From an uncultured Lachnospiraceae bacterium (GTDB taxonomy: Bacteria > Bacillota > Clostridia > Lachnospirales > Lachnospiraceae), in NCBI GenBank assembly GCA_937920345.1, contig CALGVA010000016.1:99357-163356 (forward strand): DNA of 64,000 bases. Direction: 5' to 3'. Positions 44,411-53,308 of this stretch are shown here, one piece after another. Position 1 is the stretch's first letter; every line of letters starts with the position of its first letter. Below the pieces are notes generated by a model. It was not told the DNA's origin, made no database searches, and was given only the letters and a program-made list of their open reading frames with translations. A program made the translations under genes and the position numbers.

Positions 44411-46123
44411 CTATACAAAGAAATACTGCCTCGCCGCGGCCAGCACGGTAAGCGCCATGCTCTTCTCCGCAACGTTTCCCTGCCGGAACATAACGGATAT
44501 ATCATTTCGAAGCGCCTCATCAAATATCCCGCAGTCTATATTGTCCGCATAGTACGCTTCGTAACAGCGCTGCAGCTCTGCGTCTTCTGCATACCATGCA
44601 TCCATCGGATTCATGGAATCCTCATTCTCCCTCCCCAGCAGTTTACACAGCACCTGCTTCGCCAGTCTCCCGGTTGTCCTGATCTTACGCTGGAGAATAT
44701 GGGATTCCTTTGGCTGAACGCCGCCCCACTTCTCCCATCCGTAATCTGCCGCCGCAGGATATTTTTCCCTGATCCACATCAGATACAGGTGATGTCCGCT
44801 GCGGTATTCGAAAGGAATGGAGAATACAGTATCCAGAAAGTCTACATCCATAAAAGGGGAAGCCGTCTCCACATAATGCTGTCTGATCATGTAAGAACTC
44901 TGTGCTCCCATGATTCCTCTTGTGTAGATTGCAAATACTTCCTGACACGGATAATCCTGCAATATTTTTTCATCAAAATCATAAGATAATCTTTCAGAAT
45001 ACCTATGCCGTCCCATCTGCGGTCTGCCATAGCTGAATGACCGGTCATGATAAAAAGTGGACAATACCGCATCGCCTATCATCCCGGTATGCTCGATCCC
45101 GAATTTACGCGTGTGGAGCATGCCAAGGAATCTGCCGCCTCCGGTGATTCCTGAATAAAGCGCCGCACCGTTATTCTGCCTGACATTTCTGTCTATATCA
45201 TACAGCCATCTTGCGTCGTCCAGCGGCTTAAACAGATATTCATGCCCCAGGTCACACGCGATCTGCCGTGAGATCCGGTCATCCAGATATCCCGCCTTAC
45301 TGTATGCCATATTCAGCTGGTCGATGTAGCCCATGTCATGCGCAACCCATGATACCATACGGCTGTCCAGTCCACCGCTTAAATCCACCAGATGCTGATA
45401 ACCGTATTCCCGGTCCTTCTCAAACTCACGTCTGACCGCTTCCCTGAATGCCAGATCGACCTTCTCGACCGCCTCCTGTTCAGACATGCGCACTTCCTGA
45501 TTACAGAGCATGTAATATCTGACTACCTCCGCGCGGCCGTTCTCCATCACCGCATAGCACCCCGGAAGCAGCCGGTGTATTTCTTCCACATAAGTACTGT
45601 CATCCAGCATATATCCGTAGGACAGCATATACTGAGCCGCCTTGCGGTTATAATGATATACCATGTTGTTGGCGCGCATAACCTGTACCATATAGTACAC
45701 GCAGTCCGACACGATCCAGCTTTCTTCATCAACATAGTAATACAGCGCTTTATTGGAAACCTGATCTGTATAAATCAGCGCGCTGTTACGCCCTGCATCA
45801 TAAGTATAACCGCAGAACGCACCTCTGAGTTTGTATAGATGCGCCTTTGCATCCCGACGCAGAGAAGAAGCAAAAGCATGCTGCCAGTCACGTTCTGCAG
45901 TTATATCGATAAAATCTTTTTTATTATATACATAGCCGTCCATAAAGCAGACGCAGTCTTCTTCGGGCAGCCAGACCCGGTCTTTCGGGAACTTGTCAAG
46001 CAGGTCACTGTACTGCACACATGCTCCGGAATACTGTACTTCGCCGAGACATTCAATATTAACATTCTTCGCGGCAAGCCAGCCGTGTAATTCTATCTTC
46101 TCATCCATGCCTCTGTCATCCAT
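44411..46123 (-). CDS. Asparagine synthase-like amidotransferase
   Basis: A 570-residue class B asparagine synthetase relative. The ATP-pyrophosphatase motif is SGGLDS (249-254), followed by LGHEYLFKPL and a C-terminal FRQGNVAEKS. The first 200 residues resemble the glutaminase fold (RGAFCGYTYD, DQVSNKALYYY), but there is no cysteine at position 2, so the usual nucleophile is missing. In O-antigen loci such proteins turn uronic acids into uronamides. The adjacent diamino-uronate-type genes make this a reasonable role. The ATG at 46123 overlaps the end of the aminotransferase gene by eight bases. Confidence 0.83.
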   Translation of the reverse strand: MDDRGMDEKIELHGWLAAKNVNIECLGEVQYSGACVQYSDLLDKFPKDRVWLPEEDCVCFMDGYVYNKKDFIDITAERDWQHAFASSLRRDAKAHLYKLRGAFCGYTYDAGRNSALIYTDQVSNKALYYYVDEESWIVSDCVYYMVQVMRANNMVYHYNRKAAQYMLSYGYMLDDSTYVEEIHRLLPGCYAVMENGRAEVVRYYMLCNQEVRMSEQEAVEKVDLAFREAVRREFEKDREYGYQHLVDLSGGLDSRMVSWVAHDMGYIDQLNMAYSKAGYLDDRISRQIACDLGHEYLFKPLDDARWLYDIDRNVRQNNGAALYSGITGGGRFLGMLHTRKFGIEHTGMIGDAVLSTFYHDRSFSYGRPQMGRHRYSERLSYDFDEKILQDYPCQEVFAIYTRGIMGAQSSYMIRQHYVETASPFMDVDFLDTVFSIPFEYRSGHHLYLMWIREKYPAAADYGWEKWGGVQPKESHILQRKIRTTGRLAKQVLCKLLGRENEDSMNPMDAWYAEDAELQRCYEAYYADNIDCGIFDEALRNDISVMFRQGNVAEKSMALTVLAAARQYFFV

Positions 46124-47243
46124 TTACTGCTCTTCTGATGCTGTCGCACACCGACTTGATCTCCGTATCCTGTATATACGGATGGAACGGCAGAGAAAGA
46201 CATCTTTCGCAAATATATTCCGTATTTTCACAAGGTACTGCCTGAATCAGATTCCCGGCAAACGCTGTCTGTCTGTGCATCGGCTTCTTATAATAAACCG
46301 CGCTCGGAATCCCGTCCTCTTTCAGACATTCGATCACCCGTTCCCGCTCTTCTTTATCCTTCAGACAAATCGTATACTGTGCCCAGGCCAGCCGCATACT
46401 CCCTGACTGCGCAGGTATTTTAACAATGTCACGCAGATACCCGCTATAGCTTGCAGCCACCCTCCCGCACGCATCCAGTTCTTCCTCCAGAAAACTCAGC
46501 TTCTGCAGCAGCACTGCCGCCTGTATCGTATCCAGCCGGGAGTTCATCCCGATACGGATATTATCATATTTATCGCTGCCCTTACCGTGTACGCGCAAAG
46601 ATGTGAGCCGCGCCGCCCATTCGTCATGATCCGTAAAAACCGCGCCGCCGTCACCGTAGCACCCTAAAGGTTTGGACGGAAAGAAAGATGTGGTGCCGAT
46701 ATCACCGAAGCTGCACGCCTTCCTGCCGTCTGCCATGCCGCCAAAGCTCTGCGCCGCGTCCTCCAGAATCAGAAGCCCGTACTGATCCGCGATCTGTCGT
46801 ATCGCAGCGTAATCCGCCGGCCGCCCGAACAGATCCACCGCCACGATCACCCTCGGCCGCAGATCCGTATGCCGGAGCACATACTCGATCGCACTGCGCA
46901 GACTGTCCACGCTGATATTGTAAGTGTCCCGGTCAATATCTACAAAAACAGGGACCGCCCCTGTAAGCGGCGCCACTTCTCCGCTGGAGAAAAAAGTGAA
47001 ATCCGGCACAAATACTGCATCTCCCTTACCGATCTCCCACGCCATAAGCGCCAGCTGCAGCGCATCCGTCCCGTTTGCACAGGTAACACAGTGCTTCATG
47101 CCTGTATACCGCGCCAGTTCCTGCTCCAGCTGCACCACCTGCGGGCCGATAATAAAATGTGTCGAATTGATCACTGCCTGTATTGCACCGTCTATTTCCG
47201 CTCTGTGAAGTTGATACTGTCTCTTAAGATCACGAAATTCCAT
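46116..47243 (-). CDS. DegT/DnrJ/EryC1 sugar aminotransferase (WbpE/GnnB-like)
   Basis: PLP-dependent aminotransferase, 375 residues. The PLP lysine is Lys191 in TSFFPSKPLGCYGDGG, with EDAAQSFGG for the pyridine nitrogen and CANGTDALQLAL for the phosphate. The start EFRDLKRQYQLHRAEID and the FVPDFTFFSSGEV segment resemble WbpE/WlbC, which aminate the 3-keto position of UDP-GlcNAcA. Two genes upstream is a Gfo/Idh dehydrogenase that would create the 3-keto group. Contrast with the RfbH homologue in the same window, where the lysine is histidine. GGGAGA precedes the ATG. Confidence 0.92.
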   Translation of the reverse strand: MEFRDLKRQYQLHRAEIDGAIQAVINSTHFIIGPQVVQLEQELARYTGMKHCVTCANGTDALQLALMAWEIGKGDAVFVPDFTFFSSGEVAPLTGAVPVFVDIDRDTYNISVDSLRSAIEYVLRHTDLRPRVIVAVDLFGRPADYAAIRQIADQYGLLILEDAAQSFGGMADGRKACSFGDIGTTSFFPSKPLGCYGDGGAVFTDHDEWAARLTSLRVHGKGSDKYDNIRIGMNSRLDTIQAAVLLQKLSFLEEELDACGRVAASYSGYLRDIVKIPAQSGSMRLAWAQYTICLKDKEERERVIECLKEDGIPSAVYYKKPMHRQTAFAGNLIQAVPCENTEYICERCLSLPFHPYIQDTEIKSVCDSIRRAVNG

Positions 47244-47286
47244 GCCAATCTCCCATGCATATCACAAGCCTGCCTGCGATACTTCT

Positions 47287-47315
47287 TAAATAGATAAATC
47301 CAGTCCCCATGTCAG
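47287..47315 (-). promoter_or_regulatory. Possible weak promoter before the aminotransferase gene
   Basis: On the minus strand: CTGACA, 17-bp spacer, TATTTA, in the 121-bp gap between the dehydrogenase and aminotransferase genes. The -35 box overlaps one arm of an inverted repeat. Both boxes deviate from consensus. Confidence 0.33.
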
Positions 47316-47354
47316 AGCAGTTTACTGCGATCAAGGTATATCCCCGGCTCTGAC
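47311..47354. repeat. 8-bp inverted repeat with internal palindrome
   Basis: GTCAGAGC (47311-47318) and GCTCTGAC (47347-47354) are exact inverted repeats enclosing 28 bp that hold a smaller hairpin, CAGTTTACTG. No U-run follows on either strand. Operator, RNA structure or chance cannot be distinguished. Confidence 0.4.
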
Positions 47355-47364
47355 TCACGCACCG

Positions 47365-48444
47365 CTACGCTTCAAATCTCCCTTTAAACCGCGTGGTGTC
47401 ACAATCTTTTAGCGGGAATCTGACCATCTCCCCCGTCGCCGCAGACTGGTAGATCGCCAGTACCAGTTCCAGCGCACGTCTGCCCGCGCGCGCATCCACA
47501 TACGGCTGTGTATCCGTCTCAATGGCATGAATCACATTCTCATAGAGGGGCGTATGCCCGTAGCCGTACACGTTCGGAGGATTCTCATGAAACTGGCTCT
47601 TGATTTCCGCCGGATTATCCAGCATATCGGAGAAACTCCATTCTTCAATGACATTCACCGATGCGCCGCCTGCTTTCACCGTTCCCTTTTCCCCAAACAG
47701 GTATAATGTTTCTTCCAGATTCTTCGGGTAGATATTCGTCGTACCCTCTACGACCCCGTAAGCCCCGTTCGTAAATTTAATCAGCGCTATGCCGAGATCT
47801 TCCGCTTCAATGTAATCATGATGCAGGCGGTCCGTCATACCCACAACGCAGTCGATCTCATCCCCCATCATCCAGCGCAGCAGATCAATATTATGAATAC
47901 ACTGATTCATCAGTGCCCCGCCGTCCTGTTCCCATGTCCCGCGCCACTTTGCCCGCGAATAATATTCATAGTCTCTGGCCCATCTGATGTGAGCCGTCCC
48001 GTGAAACATCCTGCCGAAACGCTCCATCTCCACTGCTTCGCGTATCTTCTGGATAGACTTATTAAAACGATTCTGATGACACGCGCATACTTTGAGATTT
48101 TCTCTTTCAGCCGTTTCTATAATCTTATCCGCGTCAGACAATGACAGTGCAATCGGCTTCTCGATAATCAGATTTGCATGTCCAAGTGTCATACAGTCAA
48201 TCGCGATCTGCGCATGTTTCCCGCTCTCCGTTGCGATTGCAACCAGTTCCGGCTTCTCCTGCGCAAGCATTTCTTTATAATCCCGATAACAGTGCACACA
48301 AGCCGGCAGTCTGAACTTCAATATCTTATCTTTCATATTATGCTCATCCGGATCACAAATCGCCACGATCTCCAGATGGTTTTTCTGTGCCGCTACGATA
48401 TGGTTGGGAGATATCCTTCCACAGCCAATCAATGCATATTTCAT
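47365..48444 (-). CDS. Gfo/Idh/MocA sugar dehydrogenase (WbpB/GnnA-like)
   Basis: NAD-dependent dehydrogenase, 359 residues. The Rossmann site is IGCGRIS (6-12) and the catalytic EKP is at 95-97; GTWEQDGGALMNQCIHNIDLLRW carries the substrate histidines typical of WbpB/WlbA. Those enzymes oxidise carbon 3 of UDP-GlcNAcA; GnnA does the same to UDP-GlcNAc. Together with the aminotransferase and an acyltransferase it forms a 3-acylamino sugar pathway. It starts 2 bp after the 2-epimerase stop codon. Whether the substrate is the uronate or the neutral sugar cannot be decided here. Confidence 0.93.
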   Translation of the reverse strand: MKYALIGCGRISPNHIVAAQKNHLEIVAICDPDEHNMKDKILKFRLPACVHCYRDYKEMLAQEKPELVAIATESGKHAQIAIDCMTLGHANLIIEKPIALSLSDADKIIETAERENLKVCACHQNRFNKSIQKIREAVEMERFGRMFHGTAHIRWARDYEYYSRAKWRGTWEQDGGALMNQCIHNIDLLRWMMGDEIDCVVGMTDRLHHDYIEAEDLGIALIKFTNGAYGVVEGTTNIYPKNLEETLYLFGEKGTVKAGGASVNVIEEWSFSDMLDNPAEIKSQFHENPPNVYGYGHTPLYENVIHAIETDTQPYVDARAGRRALELVLAIYQSAATGEMVRFPLKDCDTTRFKGRFEA

Positions 48445-48446
48445 AA

Positions 48447-49517
48447 TCAGATCAATCCTCTCTCTCTCAGTTTCCGCACCATTTTAACCGCCGCGTGACC
48501 GTCTCCGTAGAATCTGGGCCTGTCCGCCGCGTCAACACGCCTTGCCTGACCGGCAAACCGAAGCGCTTCTTCCACACTCTCTTCGTTTTCCGGATTAAAC
48601 TTGTGCAGCCACCCTTCTTTTATCAGATCTTCCCACACATCCATTTCCAGCATAAACAGGCATTTTGCTCCTGCAAAAGAAGATTCTTTGGAGAGCCCTC
48701 CTGAATCTGTCAGAATCAGCCTTGCTCTGTTCATGAGCCGTACCATCTCCGTATACCCCACCGGTTCTGTTATCTCCAGATTGGTAATGTGCTCCGCTCT
48801 CTCTAACAGTCCATATTCCGCGAGACACTTTCTGGTACGCGGGTGAAGCGGGCAGATAACTTTACTGCCTAAACGTTCCAGCAGATTCAGTATGCTTTCC
48901 ATTCTTTCCCTGCTGCAGGTATTTTCCTGCCTGTGCCATGTCATGACAATAACCTCTTCCTGCGAATCGGACGACGGCATCCTGTCAGTGATAGACAGAT
49001 ACGTGTCATACATGATATCTCCCGTCAGATACGCTGCCTCTCCCAGACCTTCCTGTTCTAAGTTCTGCAGCGATCCGGCGTCCGGGCAGAACAGGATATC
49101 TGCTAAATGGTCTGTAACGATCCTGTTGCATTCCTCCGGATTTTCTTTATTGTGAACTCTTGGTCCCGCCTCAACGTGCGCGATGGGGATACATAATTTC
49201 GCGGCCGCCAGTGTGCCGGCCAGCGTCGTATTCGTATCGCCGTAGAGAACGACCAGATCCGGTTTACGAATCATCAGTTCCTCTTCCAGACCAACCATAA
49301 TCTTCGCTGTCATCTGCGCGTGACTTCCACCGCCCGCCGCCAGATTCACTTCCGGCGCAGGTATGCCCAGCTCGTCAAAAAAAACATCTGACATGTTCTC
49401 ATCATAATGCTGCCCGCTATGGATAATGCTCTGTTCATATCCTTCTTTATCCAATTCATGATACAACGGCGCCAGCTTGATAAACTGAGGTCTGTTCCCT
49501 ACAATATGTGTGATCAT
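48447..49517 (-). CDS. UDP-N-acetylglucosamine 2-epimerase (WecB/WbpI-like)
   Basis: Non-hydrolysing UDP-HexNAc 2-epimerase with GT-B-like fold, 356 residues. Motifs: VGNRPQFIKLAPL at the N-terminus, IHSGQHYDENMSDVFF, VLYGDTNTTLAG, HVEAGPRV, VMTWHRQEN and LTDSGGLSKESSFAG. WbpI acts last in the UDP-ManNAc3NAcA route on a UDP-diacetamido-glucuronate; given the neighbours that is more likely than plain UDP-ManNAc synthesis. ATG at 49517 has GGAGA upstream; the longer frame to 49568 lacks a ribosome site and the family N-terminus matches 49517. Confidence 0.92.
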   Translation of the reverse strand: MITHIVGNRPQFIKLAPLYHELDKEGYEQSIIHSGQHYDENMSDVFFDELGIPAPEVNLAAGGGSHAQMTAKIMVGLEEELMIRKPDLVVLYGDTNTTLAGTLAAAKLCIPIAHVEAGPRVHNKENPEECNRIVTDHLADILFCPDAGSLQNLEQEGLGEAAYLTGDIMYDTYLSITDRMPSSDSQEEVIVMTWHRQENTCSRERMESILNLLERLGSKVICPLHPRTRKCLAEYGLLERAEHITNLEITEPVGYTEMVRLMNRARLILTDSGGLSKESSFAGAKCLFMLEMDVWEDLIKEGWLHKFNPENEESVEEALRFAGQARRVDAADRPRFYGDGHAAVKMVRKLRERGLI

Positions 49518-49617
49518 GCTAATCTCCGTTCTGAGACGTTTACACCGCCTCGCTTTGTCTTCTCTCAAGACTCTGTATACGTAATGACCGGCTGTAAACT
49601 ATTCCCAAGTCTTTTTC

Positions 49618-49646
49618 ATAATAGCATACTCCCTTTTTCAATGCAA
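49618..49646 (-). promoter_or_regulatory. Likely promoter for the diamino-sugar genes
   Basis: On the minus strand: TTGCAT, 17-bp spacer, TATTAT. The -35 box lies inside the last codons of the acyltransferase gene. Predicted start is about 95 bp before the 2-epimerase start codon. It would separate expression of the 2-epimerase and following genes from the upstream operon. Confidence 0.55.
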
Positions 49647-50540
49647 ATGCATCATATCCTTCAGATTCCGTATAAAATCCGCATGTTCTATCGCGAAATT
49701 ACCGGTCACGGTCTGTCCGTCCGCAACCTCCTTCGTCACCACGCTCCCGAGGCTCACACGCGCATGGTCTCCGATCCGGATGCGGTTTGACACCGTAGCA
49801 TTCACACCGACCCATGCGTCGGTGCCGATACGGACGTTGCCTGCTATCACAGCGCCCTCGGCGATCAGCGTCCTCTCCCCGATCACGCTGCCATGGCCGA
49901 TCTGCACCAGAGCATCTATCTTCACATCGTCTCCGATATAAGTAGTGTCCGTAGGCAGGATTCCTTTCGTAATATGCGTCAGCGGGAAGATCTCCACACG
50001 GTCTCCGATCACCACCTGACCCAGATCTTCCATACCTAATATACCGTTGTTCTTTGTTCTGGCAAAGGTAAACGCTTTGCCGCCGATCACGGCCCCGCTG
50101 TGTATCACGCAGTCATTTCCGATCTTCACATGGTCGTATATTGTAACGTTGTCCTCTATGACAACTCTGTCACCGATTTCTACATTATTCTTCGCAATAC
50201 TTGCTCTCTCACTGATCACACAGCCCTCGCCCGTTTTATTCTCTTTAACCGGAAGGCAGTACGCCGCATTGCCGCTCAGCCTGTTATGAATGATCTGAAA
50301 GCTTTCCTTCGGTGAGTCGCACAGAAACACGCCCGCTATGCTTTGCGGCAGCCTGTCCGCAAGTTCCGCACTGCACAGCACACAGCTCACATAAGGACTC
50401 ATTTTATCTGCAAATCTGGGATTTCCCATAAATGTCAGAAAAGGAACCTGCAGTTCTCCTGTGCAGTATTCCAGCGTCTGAAATTCTCCGTCCTTAACCA
50501 GTGTGCCTTCTATGCCCCTCGTAGCATCTGATAAATACAT
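49638..50540 (-). CDS. LpxD-like acyltransferase with hexapeptide repeats
   Basis: A 300-residue acyltransferase. Residues 1 to about 95 form an LpxD-like N-terminal domain; residues 105-280 are a left-handed beta-helix of hexapeptide repeats (IGDRVVIEDNVTIYD, IGNDCVIHSGAVIGG, IGHGSVIGERTLIAEGAVIAG). The H at IGHGSVI and GKAF are in LpxD positions. LpxD acylates a 2- or 3-amino sugar nucleotide with an acyl-ACP. Lipid A genes are absent, so it more likely N-acylates the 3-amino sugar made by the neighbouring dehydrogenase and aminotransferase, like WbpD. The acyl group could be acetyl or longer. Confidence 0.83.
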   Translation of the reverse strand: MYLSDATRGIEGTLVKDGEFQTLEYCTGELQVPFLTFMGNPRFADKMSPYVSCVLCSAELADRLPQSIAGVFLCDSPKESFQIIHNRLSGNAAYCLPVKENKTGEGCVISERASIAKNNVEIGDRVVIEDNVTIYDHVKIGNDCVIHSGAVIGGKAFTFARTKNNGILGMEDLGQVVIGDRVEIFPLTHITKGILPTDTTYIGDDVKIDALVQIGHGSVIGERTLIAEGAVIAGNVRIGTDAWVGVNATVSNRIRIGDHARVSLGSVVTKEVADGQTVTGNFAIEHADFIRNLKDMMHLH

Positions 50541-50545
50541 CGTAC

Positions 50546-50932
50546 CTATCTGTCCTCCTTCTTCGTGTCTGACTGAATCGCTCTCTCTTCCAGTTCCCGC
50601 ACCTTTTTATCCAGAATACTCATCTCCTGCGTCAATGTCCTGATCTTGCGGTTCTGTCTCGATGCAATAGAAGTCAGGGATAAGAGAATCATGATGATAA
50701 AACCGATCGCAAAGATAAACAGACCGTTCATATTATCCTGAATACCGAAGATATGAATAATAAATACAAGCAGTTCCGGCACAATCACCAGAACCCCCAT
50801 AACCAGACCTGCCACGATCCACAGCAGTGTATATTTCAGATTAAGCGCCTTTTGCTTTAAAAAATAAAGAATAATGATGAAATAGCAGACTACGGCTGCA
50901 ATCAACGTAACTCTAAGCGTAGCGGGTATCAT
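50546..50932 (-). CDS. DUF2304 small membrane protein
   Basis: A 128-residue protein with three hydrophobic helices (about residues 7-25, 35-60 and 68-88) followed by a charged coiled-coil-like tail rich in R, E and K. It matches the DUF2304 family by layout and by the LKYTLLWIVAGLVMG segment. DUF2304 genes commonly accompany DPM1-like GT2 genes, as here (22 bp), and may help move or present the polyprenyl-phosphate sugar, as GtrA does. That function is inferred from context. AGGAGG precedes the ATG at 8 nt. Confidence 0.84.
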   Translation of the reverse strand: MIPATLRVTLIAAVVCYFIIILYFLKQKALNLKYTLLWIVAGLVMGVLVIVPELLVFIIHIFGIQDNMNGLFIFAIGFIIMILLSLTSIASRQNRKIRTLTQEMSILDKKVRELEERAIQSDTKKEDR

Positions 50933-50954
50933 GTACTGTTCCTCCTGTCCCTTC

Positions 50955-51686
50955 CTATATATCCTCTCTCTTTGCTCTGCGTATTCCGTAACTCATACGG
51001 CAGATCAGGATTGCCAGCGTCACTTTAATCATATAATAGATCGATTTCTTAAATGTAATCGAGCTTGTCCCGCCTTCTCTTGCGCGCATCTGCACCGGCA
51101 CTTCCTTCACTCTGCCAAGGTGCATGATAGCCGACACGATCGCCTCGGGCTCCGGATAATCCATCGGATAGTCCTTACTGTAGATCTCGATAAACATTCT
51201 ATTCACCGCACGATACCCGCTGGTCACGTCCATAATCCGTCTGCCTGTCGTCAGCATAATCAGAAAACTCAGAATATTAATACCCACTCTGCGTCCGAAG
51301 GAGGACTGAAATCCCTCCTTCTCCAGAAACCGGGAACCGATCACAACGTCCGCCTCATGATGGATAATGGGCGCAAGTATTTTATCCAGATAAGCAATGT
51401 CATGTTGTCCATCGCCGTCCATCTGCACGGCAATATCATAATCATTCTTGCAGGCATAAATATATCCCGCCTGTACCGCGCCGCCGATCCCCATATTAAT
51501 CGACAAGTCCAGATAGTGAAAATTTTCACTGCGGCACAGTCTCAATGTGTCATCCGTAGACCCGTCATTGACTACCAGATAATCATACTGCGGCGCCTGC
51601 TTCATCATATGATTCACTACATGCACGATATTTTCGGCCTCATTATACGCCGGTATTATGATCAATACTTTTTCTTTTCGTTCCAT
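50955..51686 (-). CDS. GT2 glycosyltransferase, DPM1-like polyprenyl-phosphate sugar synthase
   Basis: A 243-residue GT2 enzyme. Motifs are IIIPAYNEAENI, VNDGSTDDT, and the double metal site QMDGDGQHD; RVGINILSFLIMLTTGRRIMDVTSGYRAVN is the interface helix and signature region of DPM1-type proteins. A C-terminal amphipathic helix replaces the full membrane anchor. With the DUF2304 protein and the polytopic protein encoded next to it, it forms a three-gene cassette for adding a sugar from the outside. Its start overlaps the end of the preceding membrane protein gene by 25 bp. Confidence 0.9.
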   Translation of the reverse strand: MERKEKVLIIIPAYNEAENIVHVVNHMMKQAPQYDYLVVNDGSTDDTLRLCRSENFHYLDLSINMGIGGAVQAGYIYACKNDYDIAVQMDGDGQHDIAYLDKILAPIIHHEADVVIGSRFLEKEGFQSSFGRRVGINILSFLIMLTTGRRIMDVTSGYRAVNRMFIEIYSKDYPMDYPEPEAIVSAIMHLGRVKEVPVQMRAREGGTSSITFKKSIYYMIKVTLAILICRMSYGIRRAKREDI

Positions 51687-53251
51687 TTTATTATTTTTTC
51701 CCTCACATACCTTATATACAGTTCGCGCAGCAATAAATAATAGGCAATATAGAAAAACCCGAAATTATATACCAGATATCGCTGTTGTCCAAAAAATATC
51801 AGCGATATGACAATCACCATTACTATGTTACTTCCCAGAACAAGCGCCATGCATTCCGCATACGCATTCGGGATTTTCTTATCCGCATATCCCCAGATCA
51901 TCAGTGCAAGTGCCGAGCAGTAAAGGAACAGCGTCGCCAGATGGCACAGCAGGTAAATCGGTTTGATCTGGAAGAAAACAGTGCAGATAAACGCCTGTGG
52001 CAGCATCATAAGCGTATGATACAGAAACCGCCCGAAATGTTTCTGAAGCAGCCCCGTGCCTATCGTCTGCAGACTCCGGTTCCAGATCTCATTGAAGTTA
52101 TCCGCCATATATATTTCCGGATAGTTTTCCTGAAAATAACTGCTGCCGGCTGTCACACATGTCCATCCGACACTCCCTATGCCCCCGACAATATCCTTCC
52201 ACATCCATAATCCGCGCTCTTCATAGACATATCTCTGTTCTTTCCCGTCTGCCGCCTGATAAATCGTCCGGAACAATCCTCTGACCATCTCATCACGATA
52301 CAGCTCCACATCGTCTTCGTCAGCTTCATACATGCCTCTTGACAAAATAAGAGACGTATACTGGCTAAGCGCGATATTTCCTCCTTGAGAAGCCATCTCA
52401 GCCCGCACGTCCCGCACTGCTTCTTCCATTTCTTCCGGCTGCCTGCTCTGCCCTGTCTCACTGACAAGAAATTCCTGATAATACACCGGTTCCTGAATCT
52501 TCATGATAAATAGATTTATTGCCATATTTTCTTTCATCAGCACATTGTACTGATTCAAAACGGCAGCTGTAAGCCAGACTCCTGCCATGCTGACCGCGGC
52601 GCAGCCAAGTAGTCCGGCTGCCGCCCCGCCCAGCTTTTTAAGCTTCGTATCACATCTCTTCCACAACAGATACAGAAACAAAACGCCGCATACAACGAAC
52701 AGAATCTGGAGCTGGGAGCGCAGCATGGACAGCAGGAACACCATCATGAAAGAACCTGCCAGATATCCGTAACTGTTCCTCCAGACCGCACGCAGATATA
52801 GAATCAGCAGCAGATAGAAAAGCGCGTACGCCAGCGCTTCCGTAAGTATTGTCTGTGTGATCATGGCTGCCGGCAGCTCCGTTGTATAGGGTAAAAGAGC
52901 CAGTAAAAAAATGAAATACCCTTCCCGGTATCGCAATGCAAACCGTTCTTTTATCTCTCTAACAAATAATACTGTACAGACCGCAGTTATGACCGCCTGC
53001 TCTACTATGACCGCCCTGAGATATCTGCCAAGACCAAACAGGATCTGGTTTAGGAACAGGAACAGCGGGTATAAAGGCATGACGCCTTCTCTGCGCTTCA
53101 TGCTTACATAAGAACCGCTGTCGTCAAACAGCACCGGCTCTCTTGAACCCGCGAATACAAAAATCACCAGTGCAAGCGCAAGCAAAGAAGCATAAAACAG
53201 CGCATCTTTCTGACGCTTATTTAATTGTGCTGTGCGCGCTTTCATACTCAT
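51662..53251 (-). CDS. Polytopic membrane protein, GT-C-like glycosyltransferase
   Basis: A 529-residue protein with about eleven helices and a 120-residue extracytoplasmic domain in the middle (between LNQYNVLMKENMAIN and the MWKDIVGG segment). The first outer loop has VLFDDSGSYVSMKRREG, an acidic GT-C-type motif, followed by PLYPLFLFLNQILFG. It is coupled to the downstream DPM1-like GT2 gene by a 25-bp overlap. The likely role is transfer of a polyprenyl-phosphate sugar to the surface glycan. Start at 53251 with AGG upstream; the frame is open to 53299. Confidence 0.72.
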   Translation of the reverse strand: MSMKARTAQLNKRQKDALFYASLLALALVIFVFAGSREPVLFDDSGSYVSMKRREGVMPLYPLFLFLNQILFGLGRYLRAVIVEQAVITAVCTVLFVREIKERFALRYREGYFIFLLALLPYTTELPAAMITQTILTEALAYALFYLLLILYLRAVWRNSYGYLAGSFMMVFLLSMLRSQLQILFVVCGVLFLYLLWKRCDTKLKKLGGAAAGLLGCAAVSMAGVWLTAAVLNQYNVLMKENMAINLFIMKIQEPVYYQEFLVSETGQSRQPEEMEEAVRDVRAEMASQGGNIALSQYTSLILSRGMYEADEDDVELYRDEMVRGLFRTIYQAADGKEQRYVYEERGLWMWKDIVGGIGSVGWTCVTAGSSYFQENYPEIYMADNFNEIWNRSLQTIGTGLLQKHFGRFLYHTLMMLPQAFICTVFFQIKPIYLLCHLATLFLYCSALALMIWGYADKKIPNAYAECMALVLGSNIVMVIVISLIFFGQQRYLVYNFGFFYIAYYLLLRELYIRYVREKIIKWNEKKKY

Positions 53252-53308
53252 TGCATACCTATCCTTGCCCCTTCGCAAACCACGTATCTGATCCTGCATT
53301 CCACCCGG

